DNA of 64,000 nucleotides. It comes from Streptomyces angustmyceticus (GTDB lineage: Bacteria > Actinomycetota > Actinomycetes > Streptomycetales > Streptomycetaceae). The DNA is taken from assembly GCF_019933235.1 (NCBI RefSeq), contig NZ_CP082945.1, positions 8,052,383 through 8,116,382 of the forward strand, written 5' to 3'. The notes under the pieces were generated by a model, which did not search any database, was not told the origin of the DNA, and was given only the letters and a program-made list of their open reading frames with translations. The position numbers and the translations under genes are program-made. Positions 1 to 8,456 of the stretch are shown here, in pieces; the stretch's first letter is position 1, and each line of letters opens with the position of its first letter.

Positions 1-2
1 AC

Positions 3-302
3 CAGGTCGTCATCGCGCAGGGGTCGCTCAAGGACGCCCGGCTGGTGGCCGTCTACGGATACCGGGGGCGGGTCACGGCGGCGGTGAGCGTGAACCAGGC
101 CAAGGCACTGGAGTACTACCAGCGGCTGATCGAGACGGCGGCGCCGTTTCCCCCCGCCCAGGGGGCCGCCGACCAGATCGAGTCCCCGGAGCCCGTCCCC
201 TCCGACGTACCGGATCCGAAGATGCTGTCGCACGGTCCGACCGTCGCGCTCACCGGCCATCTGCCGGACCGGCGCCTGACCCTGGTGCAACCGGCCCGCT
301 GA
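3..302 (+). CDS. FAD-dependent ferredoxin/rubredoxin reductase-like protein, C-terminal fragment
   Basis: The gene enters from the left edge, so only about 99 C-terminal residues are visible. The segment LVAVYGYRGRVTAAVSVNQ followed by a short helix (AKALEYYQRLIE) is typical of the C-terminal reductase domain of class I ferredoxin reductases that feed bacterial P450s. The catalytic FAD and NAD(P)H domains lie outside the window. After the conserved part comes a Pro-rich tail. It ends 35 bases before a cytochrome P450 on the same strand, which fits an electron-transfer partner for that P450. The family call rests on a short fragment, so it is moderate. Confidence 0.6.
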   Translation, partial: QVVIAQGSLKDARLVAVYGYRGRVTAAVSVNQAKALEYYQRLIETAAPFPPAQGAADQIESPEPVPSDVPDPKMLSHGPTVALTGHLPDRRLTLVQPAR

Positions 303-337
303 GACCGCCACTCCATAGCGATGAGGAGCCCCCGCGC

Positions 338-1570
338 ATGGCTGCGGACACCCTGTTCCACCGGATCACCGACTACGCCCACCGCGCCGACCCCTACCCC
401 CTCTACGCCGAACTCCGCGAGGAAGGGGTGGTGCGGCAGGAGGACGGCAGCTACCTGGTCGGGACCTATCACGAGATCGAGGCCCTGCTGCACGATCCGC
501 GCATCAGCTCGGACCGCCGCAAGCGCACCGTCCCGGACGAGACCGCCCTCGCCGAACAGGGGCTCCCGCCGGCCTTCATCGGACTCGACGACCCCGAACA
601 CCACCGGCTGCGAAGCCTGACGATGCGCTCCTTCGGTCCGCCCCACACGCCGGACCGGATCTCCGGCATGCACGACGAGATCACCCGCATCGTCAAGGAC
701 CTCCTCGGCACCTTCCCCGGCAAGGAACGCCTCGACGTCGTCGACGACTTCGCCTACCCGCTGCCCGTCACGGTGATCTGCCGTCTCCTGGGCGTGCCGA
801 TCGAGGACGAACCACGCTTCCGTGCCTGGTCGGACGACATCGTCGCGGGCATCGACCCCACCCCGGGGGAGGACCCCGAAGCGCGCCCGCGAGCCGCCGT
901 CGAGGCCCGGAAGGAGATGGGCCTGTACCTCGGGGAACTCGCCGAGAAGCGCCGGGCCCACCCGTCGGACGACATGCTCTCCGCGTTCGTCGGCGACGGC
1001 TCCGGCGGGCAGCTGACGCCGCTCGAAATCATGACCACGTCCGTGCTGCTGCTCATCGCCGGCCACGAGACCACCGTCAACCTGATCACCAACGGGGTCC
1101 TCACCCTGCTGCGCCACCCCGAAGAGCTGGCACGCCTGCGCAGCGACCCCGCCCTGATGCCCAGGGCGGTGGAGGAGCTGCTGCGCTACGAGCCGCCCGT
1201 CCACATGCTCCCGCAGCGCACGCCGTTGGCCGACATCGAGGTCGCGGGCGTCACCGTCCCCAAGGGCGCGCCCCTCATCCTGATGCTCGCGTCCGGCAAC
1301 CGCGACCCCCGCAGGTTCCGCGACCCCGACCGCTTCGACCCGGCCCGCGAGGACAACCAGCACCTCGGCTTCGGCAGCGGCATCCACAGCTGTTTCGGCG
1401 CTCCCCTCGCCCGCCTGGAGGCGCAGATCGCCCTCCACGGACTTCTCCAGCACCTCGACGCCCCCCGCCTGCTGGAGGACCCGCCCCCTTACCGCCGCAG
1501 TCCCGTGCTGCGCGGCCCCCGCCACCTGCTCATCGAGGACGGGCGGTCCGGCGGGCGAGAGCGGCGGTAG
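338..1570 (+). CDS. cytochrome P450
   Basis: A soluble bacterial P450 of 410 residues, the usual length. It shows the I-helix oxygen-binding motif LLIAGHETT (around residue 241), the K-helix ExxR motif in ELLRYEPP, and the heme loop FGSGIHSCFG with the cysteine ligand at about residue 352. The ATG at 338 is preceded by GAGGAG, 9 bases upstream. It needs two electrons per turnover from a reductase and ferredoxin; a reductase-like gene lies directly upstream, but no ferredoxin gene is visible on this side. The substrate cannot be read from the sequence. Confidence 0.93.
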   Translation: MAADTLFHRITDYAHRADPYPLYAELREEGVVRQEDGSYLVGTYHEIEALLHDPRISSDRRKRTVPDETALAEQGLPPAFIGLDDPEHHRLRSLTMRSFGPPHTPDRISGMHDEITRIVKDLLGTFPGKERLDVVDDFAYPLPVTVICRLLGVPIEDEPRFRAWSDDIVAGIDPTPGEDPEARPRAAVEARKEMGLYLGELAEKRRAHPSDDMLSAFVGDGSGGQLTPLEIMTTSVLLLIAGHETTVNLITNGVLTLLRHPEELARLRSDPALMPRAVEELLRYEPPVHMLPQRTPLADIEVAGVTVPKGAPLILMLASGNRDPRRFRDPDRFDPAREDNQHLGFGSGIHSCFGAPLARLEAQIALHGLLQHLDAPRLLEDPPPYRRSPVLRGPRHLLIEDGRSGGRERR

Positions 1571-1701
1571 CGCGGGTTCTCACCGGTGCCCCGTCCGTTC
1601 GCCCCCGGCGGCCGGGCCGTCGGGAAAATGCCTGGCCCGTCGACGGAGTCGGTTGCGATCATGGGGAGTTCGTCTGCCCCGCCTGTCGTGAGGATGCCCT
1701 G

Positions 1702-2361
1702 ATGGTGCCTGCTGTTCCCGCCGGTCCCGCGGATCCGACCGTGTTGCATCCGATGCCCGAGCAGCCGCGGGTGGTGCTGTTGAAGCCGTTGGTGACCTCG
1801 CCGCTGATCGAGGTGGGGGAGTTCACCTACTACGACGACCCGGACGATCCGACGGCGTTCGAGACCCGCAATGTGCTGTACCACTACGGGCCGGAGAAGC
1901 TGGTCATCGGGAAGTTCTGTGCGCTGGGGGAGGGGGTGCGGTTCGTGATGAACGGGGCCAACCACCGGATGGACGGGCCCTCGACGTTCCCCTTCCCGAT
2001 CATGGGCGGTTCCTGGGCCGCGCACTTCGACCTGATCACCGGGCTGCCCGGCCGGGGCGACACCGTGGTGGGCAACGATGTCTGGTTCGGCTACCGGGCC
2101 ATGGTGATGCCCGGTGTCCGGATCGGCCATGGCGCGGTCATCGCGTCCGGCTCCGTCGTCGTCGACGACGTTCCGGACTACGGGGTCGTCGGCGGCAACC
2201 CCGCCCGCCTGATCCGCCGTCGCTTCGACGACGCGGACATCGCCCGGCTGCTGGAAGTGGCCTGGTGGGACTGGCCGCTCGACCACCTCACCGCACACCT
2301 TCCGGCGGTCATGTCCGGCAGCGTCGACGCGTTGGAGGCGGCCCGCCCCGGGGAGCGGTGA
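1702..2361 (+). CDS. Vat/CatB-type xenobiotic O-acetyltransferase (left-handed beta-helix)
   Basis: This 219-residue protein belongs to the hexapeptide-repeat acyltransferases related to streptogramin acetyltransferase (Vat) and CatB chloramphenicol acetyltransferase. Diagnostic parts are KLVIGKFCALGEGVRFVMNG, the expected catalytic histidine in GANHRMDG, and the helix coils GNDVWFGYRAMVMPGV and IGHGAVIASGSVV, closed by VVGGNPARLI. These enzymes are trimers that move acetyl from acetyl-CoA to a hydroxyl. It may inactivate an antibiotic or acetylate a sugar; sequence alone does not decide. It converges on the next gene with only 48 bases between stops. Confidence 0.85.
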   Translation: MVPAVPAGPADPTVLHPMPEQPRVVLLKPLVTSPLIEVGEFTYYDDPDDPTAFETRNVLYHYGPEKLVIGKFCALGEGVRFVMNGANHRMDGPSTFPFPIMGGSWAAHFDLITGLPGRGDTVVGNDVWFGYRAMVMPGVRIGHGAVIASGSVVVDDVPDYGVVGGNPARLIRRRFDDADIARLLEVAWWDWPLDHLTAHLPAVMSGSVDALEAARPGER

Positions 2362-2409
2362 CCGCGTCGCGGGGCGGGCCGGGCGGTCCGCGGGCGTGCC
2401 CGGCCGGGT

Positions 2410-3897
2410 TCAGGGGGTCGGCAGGCCGGGCCCGGTGCAGTGGACGTCGGTTCGCGGGACGGTTCCGTCGAGCAGGTACGCGGCGGCCGTGCCGTCCACG
2501 CAGGCGTTGCCGCGGCTGGCGAACACGCCGTGGGAGTAGTCGTCGTGCAGGGAGACGAGCCGCGAGCCGGGCAGGCGCCGTTGCAGTGCCAGGGCGCCCC
2601 GGACGGGGGTGACGGGGTCGTGCGTGGAGGCGATGAGCAGGACGGGCGGGGCGTCGGGGCTGCCGAGCGGTGTGCGGCGTGCGGGACGGTGGTGCCAGTA
2701 GGCACACACCGAGGCTTCCACACCGGTGAGCACCGGTTGCGGGTCGAGGCGGCGTATCCGTCGGATGTCGGCGGTGACGCGGGCGGGTGCCGGTGCCGGT
2801 CCGTCGGCGCACTTGACGGTGCGGTTGGCGGCCTCGTAGGTGCGTGAGGCGGCGCCGTCGAAGGGCTCCGCCGGGCGCAGCGGGCCGGTGGTCCCGTCGC
2901 GCAGATACGTCCGCAGGCCGTCGGCGAGGCCCGTCCAGCGTTCGGCGCGGCCCAGCGCGCGGTACACGGCGCGGTCGAACTCCGCGGCACCGAAGCCGTC
3001 CACGGGATGCTTCGCGAGACCGTCCCGCACCCGCTGGTAGGCGGTACGCACCGCCGCGCCGTCGGCACCGAGCGCGAAGCGCCGGTGGTGCCCGGCGGCC
3101 CAGGCGAAGAACACGTCCCGCTGCCGGATCAGCGCCCGGCCCTGCACGAGGTCGAAGTCGTACCACGACCAGGGGCCGACGACGCTGTCCAGCACCATCC
3201 GGCCGACCCGCTGCGGGAAGAGGGCGGCATAGGCCGCGCCGAGGTAACTGCCGTACGAGACGCCGAGGAAGCCGATCCGGGGTTCGCCGAGCGCCGCGCG
3301 CAGGGCGTCCATGTCGCGGGCGGTCTCGGTCGTCGACAGGTGCGGCAGGGCGTCCGCGACGCCGCGGGCGCAGTCGTCCGCGGTCCTGCGGAGGGTGGCG
3401 AGGTGGGCCTTCTCGGCGGGCCGGCTCGCCGGGACGGGGTCCGGCGCGGGGGCGTCGAAGAGGCCGCCCATCGGGCCGCAGTCGGCGGGGGCGCTCGCGC
3501 CGGTGCCGCGGGGGTCAAAGCCGATCACGTCGTACGCCCGCCGTACGCGTTCCGGCAGTTTGGCGCGCTTGGTGACGGCATAGGGCAGGCCCGAGCCGCC
3601 GGGACCTCCGGGGTTGACCAGCAGGACGCCCCGTCGGTCGGACGCCGGTCCCGAGGCGCGGACCCGGGAGACCGCGATGTCGAGGTGCTTGCCGTCCGGG
3701 CGGTCCCGGTCCAACGGCACGCTCAGGCGGCCGCATTCGACGTGTGCGGGCGCGGGCGGGTCCGGTACGGAGTCCGGGCAGGGGCCGAAGCGGAGGGCGG
3801 CGGCCGGGGGAGTGGCGTGCACGGGGGCCGCGGGGAGCAGGGCGGCGGTGGCCGTCAGGGCGCAGAGCAGGCCGGTGCGGCGGAGGGCAGGAAGCAC
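2410..3897 (-). CDS. secreted alpha/beta hydrolase, tripeptidyl aminopeptidase (SlpD/SlpE/TAP) type
   Basis: A 495-residue exported serine hydrolase. The N terminus is a Sec-type signal peptide (basic start, hydrophobic core, AAPVHA cleavage region). The oxyanion segment LLVNPGGPGGSG, nucleophile elbow GVSYGSYLG, acid STHDPVTP and histidine DDYSHGVF are all in place, with a TAP-like C-terminal domain. The family removes tripeptides from protein N termini outside the cell. The GTG start has GAAGG upstream. Its promoter region is shared with the divergent metallophore-type operon and holds a Fur/Zur-type inverted repeat about 50 bases from this start, so co-regulation is possible. Confidence 0.9.
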   Translation of the reverse strand: MLPALRRTGLLCALTATAALLPAAPVHATPPAAALRFGPCPDSVPDPPAPAHVECGRLSVPLDRDRPDGKHLDIAVSRVRASGPASDRRGVLLVNPGGPGGSGLPYAVTKRAKLPERVRRAYDVIGFDPRGTGASAPADCGPMGGLFDAPAPDPVPASRPAEKAHLATLRRTADDCARGVADALPHLSTTETARDMDALRAALGEPRIGFLGVSYGSYLGAAYAALFPQRVGRMVLDSVVGPWSWYDFDLVQGRALIRQRDVFFAWAAGHHRRFALGADGAAVRTAYQRVRDGLAKHPVDGFGAAEFDRAVYRALGRAERWTGLADGLRTYLRDGTTGPLRPAEPFDGAASRTYEAANRTVKCADGPAPAPARVTADIRRIRRLDPQPVLTGVEASVCAYWHHRPARRTPLGSPDAPPVLLIASTHDPVTPVRGALALQRRLPGSRLVSLHDDYSHGVFASRGNACVDGTAAAYLLDGTVPRTDVHCTGPGLPTP

Positions 3898-3948
3898 GGA
3901 TTTCGCCTTCGGGAGTGCGGCGGAGGGGCCGCTGAGCGGATGTAGCGA

Positions 3949-3969
3949 TGAAAATGATTATCGTTTACA
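3949..3969. promoter_or_regulatory. Fur/Zur-family operator-like inverted repeat
   Basis: An AT-rich island in very GC-rich DNA. The core AAATGAT-T-ATCGTTT is a 7-1-7 inverted repeat with one mismatch; extended to 10-1-10 it keeps 8 of 10 pairs. The left half TGAAAATGAT matches the form of Zur and Fur boxes known from Streptomyces and other bacteria. It lies about 100 bases before the start of the ATP-grasp gene and about 50 before the divergent hydrolase. Zur (zinc) is somewhat favoured over an iron regulator; the metal is an inference. Confidence 0.7.
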
Positions 3970-4067
3970 GTAATGGCCGGTCAAGCCCGGCGGTCTCGTC
4001 ATGCCGCGGCATCACCGTCACCCACCGCCGCCACCCGTGCGGACAACGCTTGCGAAGAAGGGACACC

Positions 4068-5324
4068 GTGGCTCATCTGCTGATGGTCGAGAGCTGGGTC
4101 GGAGCGATGAGCAGGCTGCTGCCACGCGCGATCCGTGAGGGCGGGCACGAGTTCACCTTCCTCACCCGCGACCTGCACCACTACCTGCGCACCGCCCCCG
4201 AGGGCACCGCCCACCCCCTGCTCGGCGCCCGCCATGTGCTGACCGCCGACACCAACGACCTCGCCACACTGCTGCCCTACGTGGCGCGGCTGCAGCCGGC
4301 GCTCGGCTTCGACGGGGTCCTCACCTCCTGCGACTACTACCTCCCGACCGCCGCCCGGATCGCCGCCCGCCTCGGCCTGCCCGGCCCGGCGCCCGAGGCC
4401 GTCGAGAACGCCTGCCGCAAGGACGCCACCCGCCACCTGCTCGCCGCCGCGGGGATACCCGGGCCGCGCTACGCGGTCTGCGCGGACCGCTCCGAAGCCG
4501 CCGCCGCGGCCGCGGAGATCGGCTATCCGCTGGTGCTGAAGCCGGTCGACCTGTGCGCGGGGATGTTCGTCCGGCGCGTCGACGACGAAGCGGAGCTGAT
4601 CCGCGCCTGCCGCGCGCTCGACGGCTTCCCCGTCAACGCCCGAGGGCAGCGCAGGGCGCCCGTGATCCTCCTCGAAGAGCTGCTCCACGGCCCCGAAGTC
4701 AGCGTCGAGACCGTCACCTTCGACGGCGGCACCGAGGTGATCGGGATCACCGACAAGAGCGTCGGCGGGGCACCGGCCTTCATCGAGACCGGCCACATGT
4801 TCCCCGCGGCGCTGCCGGCGGCCGACGCGACGGCCGCGCAGGAGACGGCCGTCCGGGCGATCGAGGCACTCGGGCTCGACGGCGTCGTCGCGCACACCGA
4901 GATCAAGCTGACGCCGGACGGCCCCCGCCTGGTCGAGGTCAACCCCCGCCCCGCGGGCAACCGCATCACCGAACTGATCCGCCACGTCACCGGCATCGAC
5001 ACCGCCGCCGCCTGTGTGGACGTCGCCCGGGGACAGCGGCCCGACCTGCGGACACGGGAGACCGGACTGCGCAGCGCGGCCATCGGTTTCGTGGTGCCGC
5101 AGACCGCCGGCGTGCTGGAGGCGGTGGACGGCGCCGACCTCGTGGGCGCGGCGCCGGGAGTACTGGAACTCCAGCTCGCCGAGCCCGGCACGGCCGTCAA
5201 GGAGGCCGGCAGCAACAACGCCTACCTGGGACACGTCATGGCCGGTGACGCCGAGGGCCCGGACGCGCGCCGGCGCGTCGAGGCGCTGCTGTCCCAGCTG
5301 CGCCCGCGGGTGGTGAACCGATGA
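4068..5324 (+). CDS. ATP-grasp ligase, first gene of metallophore-type operon
   Basis: About 418 residues from a GTG start with GAAGAAGGGA just upstream; the frame is open further upstream into the regulatory repeat, but that start has no ribosome site. ATP-grasp signs are YPLVLKPVDLCAGMFVRR (ATP-binding lysine region), ILLEELLHGPEVSVE, and the metal-binding VEVNPRPAGNR near residue 290. Such enzymes join a carboxylate to an amine through an acyl-phosphate and often make dipeptides or amide-linked natural products. The stop overlaps the next ATG by 4 bases. Given a dipeptide-epimerase-like gene three positions downstream, amino-acid ligation is the likely reaction (inference). Confidence 0.9.
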   Translation: MAHLLMVESWVGAMSRLLPRAIREGGHEFTFLTRDLHHYLRTAPEGTAHPLLGARHVLTADTNDLATLLPYVARLQPALGFDGVLTSCDYYLPTAARIAARLGLPGPAPEAVENACRKDATRHLLAAAGIPGPRYAVCADRSEAAAAAAEIGYPLVLKPVDLCAGMFVRRVDDEAELIRACRALDGFPVNARGQRRAPVILLEELLHGPEVSVETVTFDGGTEVIGITDKSVGGAPAFIETGHMFPAALPAADATAAQETAVRAIEALGLDGVVAHTEIKLTPDGPRLVEVNPRPAGNRITELIRHVTGIDTAAACVDVARGQRPDLRTRETGLRSAAIGFVVPQTAGVLEAVDGADLVGAAPGVLELQLAEPGTAVKEAGSNNAYLGHVMAGDAEGPDARRRVEALLSQLRPRVVNR

Positions 5325-6208
5325 ACCCGCTCGTCACCCGCACCCCGGACCCCGACGCCCCCGTCCCCGCCGCTCCGTTCGACGCCCCCGCCGCTTCCTA
5401 CGACGACCTCGTGGCCCGCGTCCTGGACGGCGAGTTCGGGCCCGCCCCGCGCAGCCACCGGATCTCCGTCGCCTTCAGCACCCGCCAGGCCGTACGCCAT
5501 GACGGCCGCGGCGGCGGCTACCGCAACGAGGTGCTGAGCCTGCGGCTCGCGGCGGCGGTCGGCTCCTGCGCCGTGGAGCCCGGAGAACTGCCGGACGCGG
5601 CCGTCGAGGACTGCGTCGGCGCGGACCTCGCCCACCTCCTGGAACACGAGCTGCGGCCCGTGCGGGTGGCCGCCCTCGACGCGTATCTGATGCACGTACG
5701 CCCGCACACGCCCGCGAACGGCGCCCGGCCCTGGTCGCTGCCCGCCGGGTCGTCGCTGCGCAAGTCGCGGGCCAGGGCGCGGGCGGTCACCGCCCTGGTC
5801 GATGCCCCGCCCGGCGCCCGGGTGCTCGTGGTCGGCGTCGTCAACTCGCTGCTGGAGGCGCTGCGGGAGCGCGGAATGCCGTACGTGCCCTGCGACCTCA
5901 AGGGCGGCACGACGGAGTGGGGCGAGCCCGTACGCACCGACGCGCTCGCCGAGGCGGAGCGCTGCGACGCGGTCCTCGCCTCCGGCATGACGCTCGGCAA
6001 CGGCAGCTTCGAACCGCTGCGGGAACACGCCCGGCGCCACGGCAAACCTTTGGTGATGTTCGCCCAGACCGGCAGCGCGGTACTGCCGCGGTTCCTCGGC
6101 TCGGGGGTCAGCGCGGTGTGCGCCGAGCCCTACCCGTTCTTCTGGCTCGACGGCGGACCGGGGCTCATCCACCGCTACGGCACCACGGCACCGGGAGCCG
6201 CCCGGTGA
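5321..6208 (+). CDS. DUF4213/DUF364 Rossmann-like protein (putative heavy-metal chelation family)
   Basis: A 295-residue protein with an N-terminal DUF4213-like part (about residues 18-110) and a C-terminal DUF364 part (about 160-285). The latter is seen in VLVVGVVNSLLEAL, CDAVLASGMTLGNGSFEPL and KPLVMFAQTGSAVLPRFL. Proteins of this group are annotated as putative heavy-metal chelation proteins, but their chemistry is not settled. It overlaps both neighbours by 4 bases, so it is translated with them. In this operon it may bind metal, or act on the metallophore or its complex; that is inference. Confidence 0.8.
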   Translation: MNPLVTRTPDPDAPVPAAPFDAPAASYDDLVARVLDGEFGPAPRSHRISVAFSTRQAVRHDGRGGGYRNEVLSLRLAAAVGSCAVEPGELPDAAVEDCVGADLAHLLEHELRPVRVAALDAYLMHVRPHTPANGARPWSLPAGSSLRKSRARARAVTALVDAPPGARVLVVGVVNSLLEALRERGMPYVPCDLKGGTTEWGEPVRTDALAEAERCDAVLASGMTLGNGSFEPLREHARRHGKPLVMFAQTGSAVLPRFLGSGVSAVCAEPYPFFWLDGGPGLIHRYGTTAPGAAR

Positions 6209-7401
6209 CCACCGCCGTCGCACCGCCCACCGGCAACCGCGCACTCCTCGGCCTGCTCGGCCGCACCCCGCTCGCCCGCGTCACCACCGACCTGCCCTGC
6301 CCGCACCCCGGCTTCTGGGCCAAGCTCGAAGGGCTCGGCGCGGGCGGCATGAAGGCGCGAGCCGCCGTCTCGATGCTGCTCGGCGCCGAGGAACGCGGCG
6401 AACTGCGCCCCGGCGCCCCCGTCGTGGAGTCCACCTCCGGCACCCTCGGCGTCGGCCTGGCCTTCGCGGGACAGGCACTCGGCCACCCCGTCGTCCTGGT
6501 CGGCGACACCGAACTGGAACCCTCCATGCGCCGCCTGCTGCGCACCTACGGGGTCCGGCTCGAACTGGTCGACCGGCCCGCGGCCGAGGGCGGCTGGCAG
6601 GCCGCCCGGCTCGCCCGGCTGCGGCACCTGCTCGCCGAACTCCCCGGCGCCTACTGGCCCGACCAGTACAACAACCCCGACAACGTGGCCGGCTACGCCT
6701 CCCTCGCCGCCGAGATGGCAGCCGAACTCGACCACCTCGACGTCCTGGTGTGCAGCGTCGGCACCGGCGGCCACAGCGCCGGAGTCGTCGCCCCGCTGCG
6801 CCGGCACTGGCCGCGGCTGCGCCTGATCGGCGTGGACGCCACCGGATCGACCATCTTCGGCCAGCCCGCCAGGGCCCGGCTGATGCGCGGCCTCGGCAGC
6901 AGCATCCACCCGCGCAACGTCGCCTACGACGCGTTCGACGAGGTGCACTGGGTCGGCCCGGCCGAGTCCGCCGCCGCCTGCCGCAGGCTCGCCGCCGGCA
7001 ACTTCGTCAGCGGCGGCTGGAGCACCGGCGCCGTCGCCCTCGTCGCCGCATGGGCCGCCCGCGTCCACCCCGGAGCCGTGGTCGCCACGGTCTTCCCGGA
7101 CGGGCCGCAGCGCTACCTGGGCAGCGTCTACGACGACGACTTCACCACCGCCCACGGCCTGGACCTGACCCGCGCCGCCGCCCGGCCCGTCGAGATCCCG
7201 CACCCGCGGGCGGCGGAGGCGACCGGATGGACACGCTGCCGCACGGTCGCCGACCCGCTCGCACCCCCGGCCGCCGAAGGCCGCCAGGACCCTCCCGCCA
7301 CCCCGCTCCCCGCCGCGACCGGCCCCCGCCCCGTCCCCACCGCCCCCGCCGCGGAGTCCCCCCGAACCGCCCGCCGCACCACCCGGAAAGAAGCCCCGTG
7401 A
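6205..7401 (+). CDS. cysteine-synthase-like PLP-dependent enzyme
   Basis: About 398 residues from a GTG that overlaps the previous stop. It is a fold-type II PLP enzyme: the Schiff-base lysine is expected at about residue 50 in GAGGMKARAA, the cofactor loop reads STSGTLGVGLAFAG, and the phosphate-binding loop is SVGTGGHSAG. These match cysteine synthase and the diaminopropionate synthase SbnA in layout, though the lysine loop is unusual (GGMKAR instead of GSVKDR). A beta-substitution reaction that makes an unusual amino acid is likely. The last 65 residues are a Pro/Ala/Arg-rich tail outside the fold. The stop overlaps the next GTG. Confidence 0.87.
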   Translation: MTTAVAPPTGNRALLGLLGRTPLARVTTDLPCPHPGFWAKLEGLGAGGMKARAAVSMLLGAEERGELRPGAPVVESTSGTLGVGLAFAGQALGHPVVLVGDTELEPSMRRLLRTYGVRLELVDRPAAEGGWQAARLARLRHLLAELPGAYWPDQYNNPDNVAGYASLAAEMAAELDHLDVLVCSVGTGGHSAGVVAPLRRHWPRLRLIGVDATGSTIFGQPARARLMRGLGSSIHPRNVAYDAFDEVHWVGPAESAAACRRLAAGNFVSGGWSTGAVALVAAWAARVHPGAVVATVFPDGPQRYLGSVYDDDFTTAHGLDLTRAAARPVEIPHPRAAEATGWTRCRTVADPLAPPAAEGRQDPPATPLPAATGPRPVPTAPAAESPRTARRTTRKEAP

Positions 7402-8456
7402 AGGTCAGCCAGCGCACCGTACGACTCGCCCTCAGCGAACCGCTGCGCATATCCCGCTCCACGATGGCGGCCCGCGACGCCGTCTGGCTCGCCGTCGAAC
7501 ACGACGGCCGGCACGGCCACGGAGAAGCCGTCACCAGCACCTACTACGGCCTGGACACCGCCACCCTCGGCCGGCTGCTGCACACGGCCGGACGCGAACT
7601 CGCCCGCTGCACCGACCCCGAGAGCGCGCTCGACGCGCTGCGCGCGGGCGATCTGCCCGCACCCGGCACGCCCCCGGCGGTGACCGCGGCCGTGGAGTCC
7701 GCACTCCTCGACCTCGTCGGCAAGCGCGCCGGCGCCCCCGTCCACCGGCTGCTGGGCAGCACCGCGCCGCCGCGCGCCGCCACCGCCCGCACCCTCGGCA
7801 TCACCTCCTGCCGCGCGGCCGCGGAACAGGCCGCCCGGCTCGCCCGGCAGGGCTTCTCCGTCCTCAAGCTCAAGGCCGGTGCCCCGGACCCCGAGGACGA
7901 CCTCGACCGGGTACGCGCCGTCCGCCGCGCCGCGCCGCACGCCCGGCTGCTGCTCGACCCCAACGGCGCCTGGCACCCGGCCCTGGCACAGGACCTGCTG
8001 CCCCGCTACGCCGACCTCGGCATCGAGGCCGTCGAGCAGCCCCTCGCCCCCGGCGACCCCGAGACGCTGGCCCGCCTCGCCGCGCGCTCGCCACTGCCGG
8101 TCATCGCCGACGAGGACGCCGCCGGCCCCGACGACGCCCGGCGGCTGGCCGGCCGGGTGCACGGCATCAACGTCAAGCTCGCCAAGTGCGGCGGCGTCAC
8201 CGCCGCACTGCGCATCGCCGACCTGATCGCCGGCAGCGGCACCGACCTGATGCTCGGCTGCCTCACCGCCAGCTCCCTGGGCCTCGCCCCCGCCGTCCAC
8301 CTCGCCGACCGGGCCCGCTGGACCGACCTCGACGGCCACCTGCTGCTCGCCCACGACCCCTGGACCGGCATCGGCGGCACCGACGGCACGGTGGAGGCCG
8401 GCCGGCAACCAGGGCTCGGAGTGCGGCCGGTCCGCGATGCGGAGGCCGCACGGTGA
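7398..8456 (+). CDS. enolase-superfamily dipeptide epimerase / muconate-cycloisomerase-like enzyme
   Basis: About 352 residues from a GTG overlapping the previous stop. The catalytic layout of the muconate lactonizing/dipeptide epimerase subgroup is complete: KxK in VLKLKAG, metal ligands D in LLLDPNGAW, E in AVEQPLA and D in IADEDAAG, and the second lysine in NVKLAKCGG. Family members epimerise the alpha carbon of dipeptides or N-acyl amino acids, or act on cyclic acids. Next to an ATP-grasp ligase, stereo-inversion of a ligated amino acid is a sensible role. Its stop overlaps the transporter start. Confidence 0.87.
   Translation: MKVSQRTVRLALSEPLRISRSTMAARDAVWLAVEHDGRHGHGEAVTSTYYGLDTATLGRLLHTAGRELARCTDPESALDALRAGDLPAPGTPPAVTAAVESALLDLVGKRAGAPVHRLLGSTAPPRAATARTLGITSCRAAAEQAARLARQGFSVLKLKAGAPDPEDDLDRVRAVRRAAPHARLLLDPNGAWHPALAQDLLPRYADLGIEAVEQPLAPGDPETLARLAARSPLPVIADEDAAGPDDARRLAGRVHGINVKLAKCGGVTAALRIADLIAGSGTDLMLGCLTASSLGLAPAVHLADRARWTDLDGHLLLAHDPWTGIGGTDGTVEAGRQPGLGVRPVRDAEAAR

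Noticed and set aside
116..1525. Long open frames opposite the first P450 (and many others opposite real genes)
   Set aside because: They are Gly/Arg/Val-rich shadows of high-GC third-position bias, without ribosome sites or family motifs.
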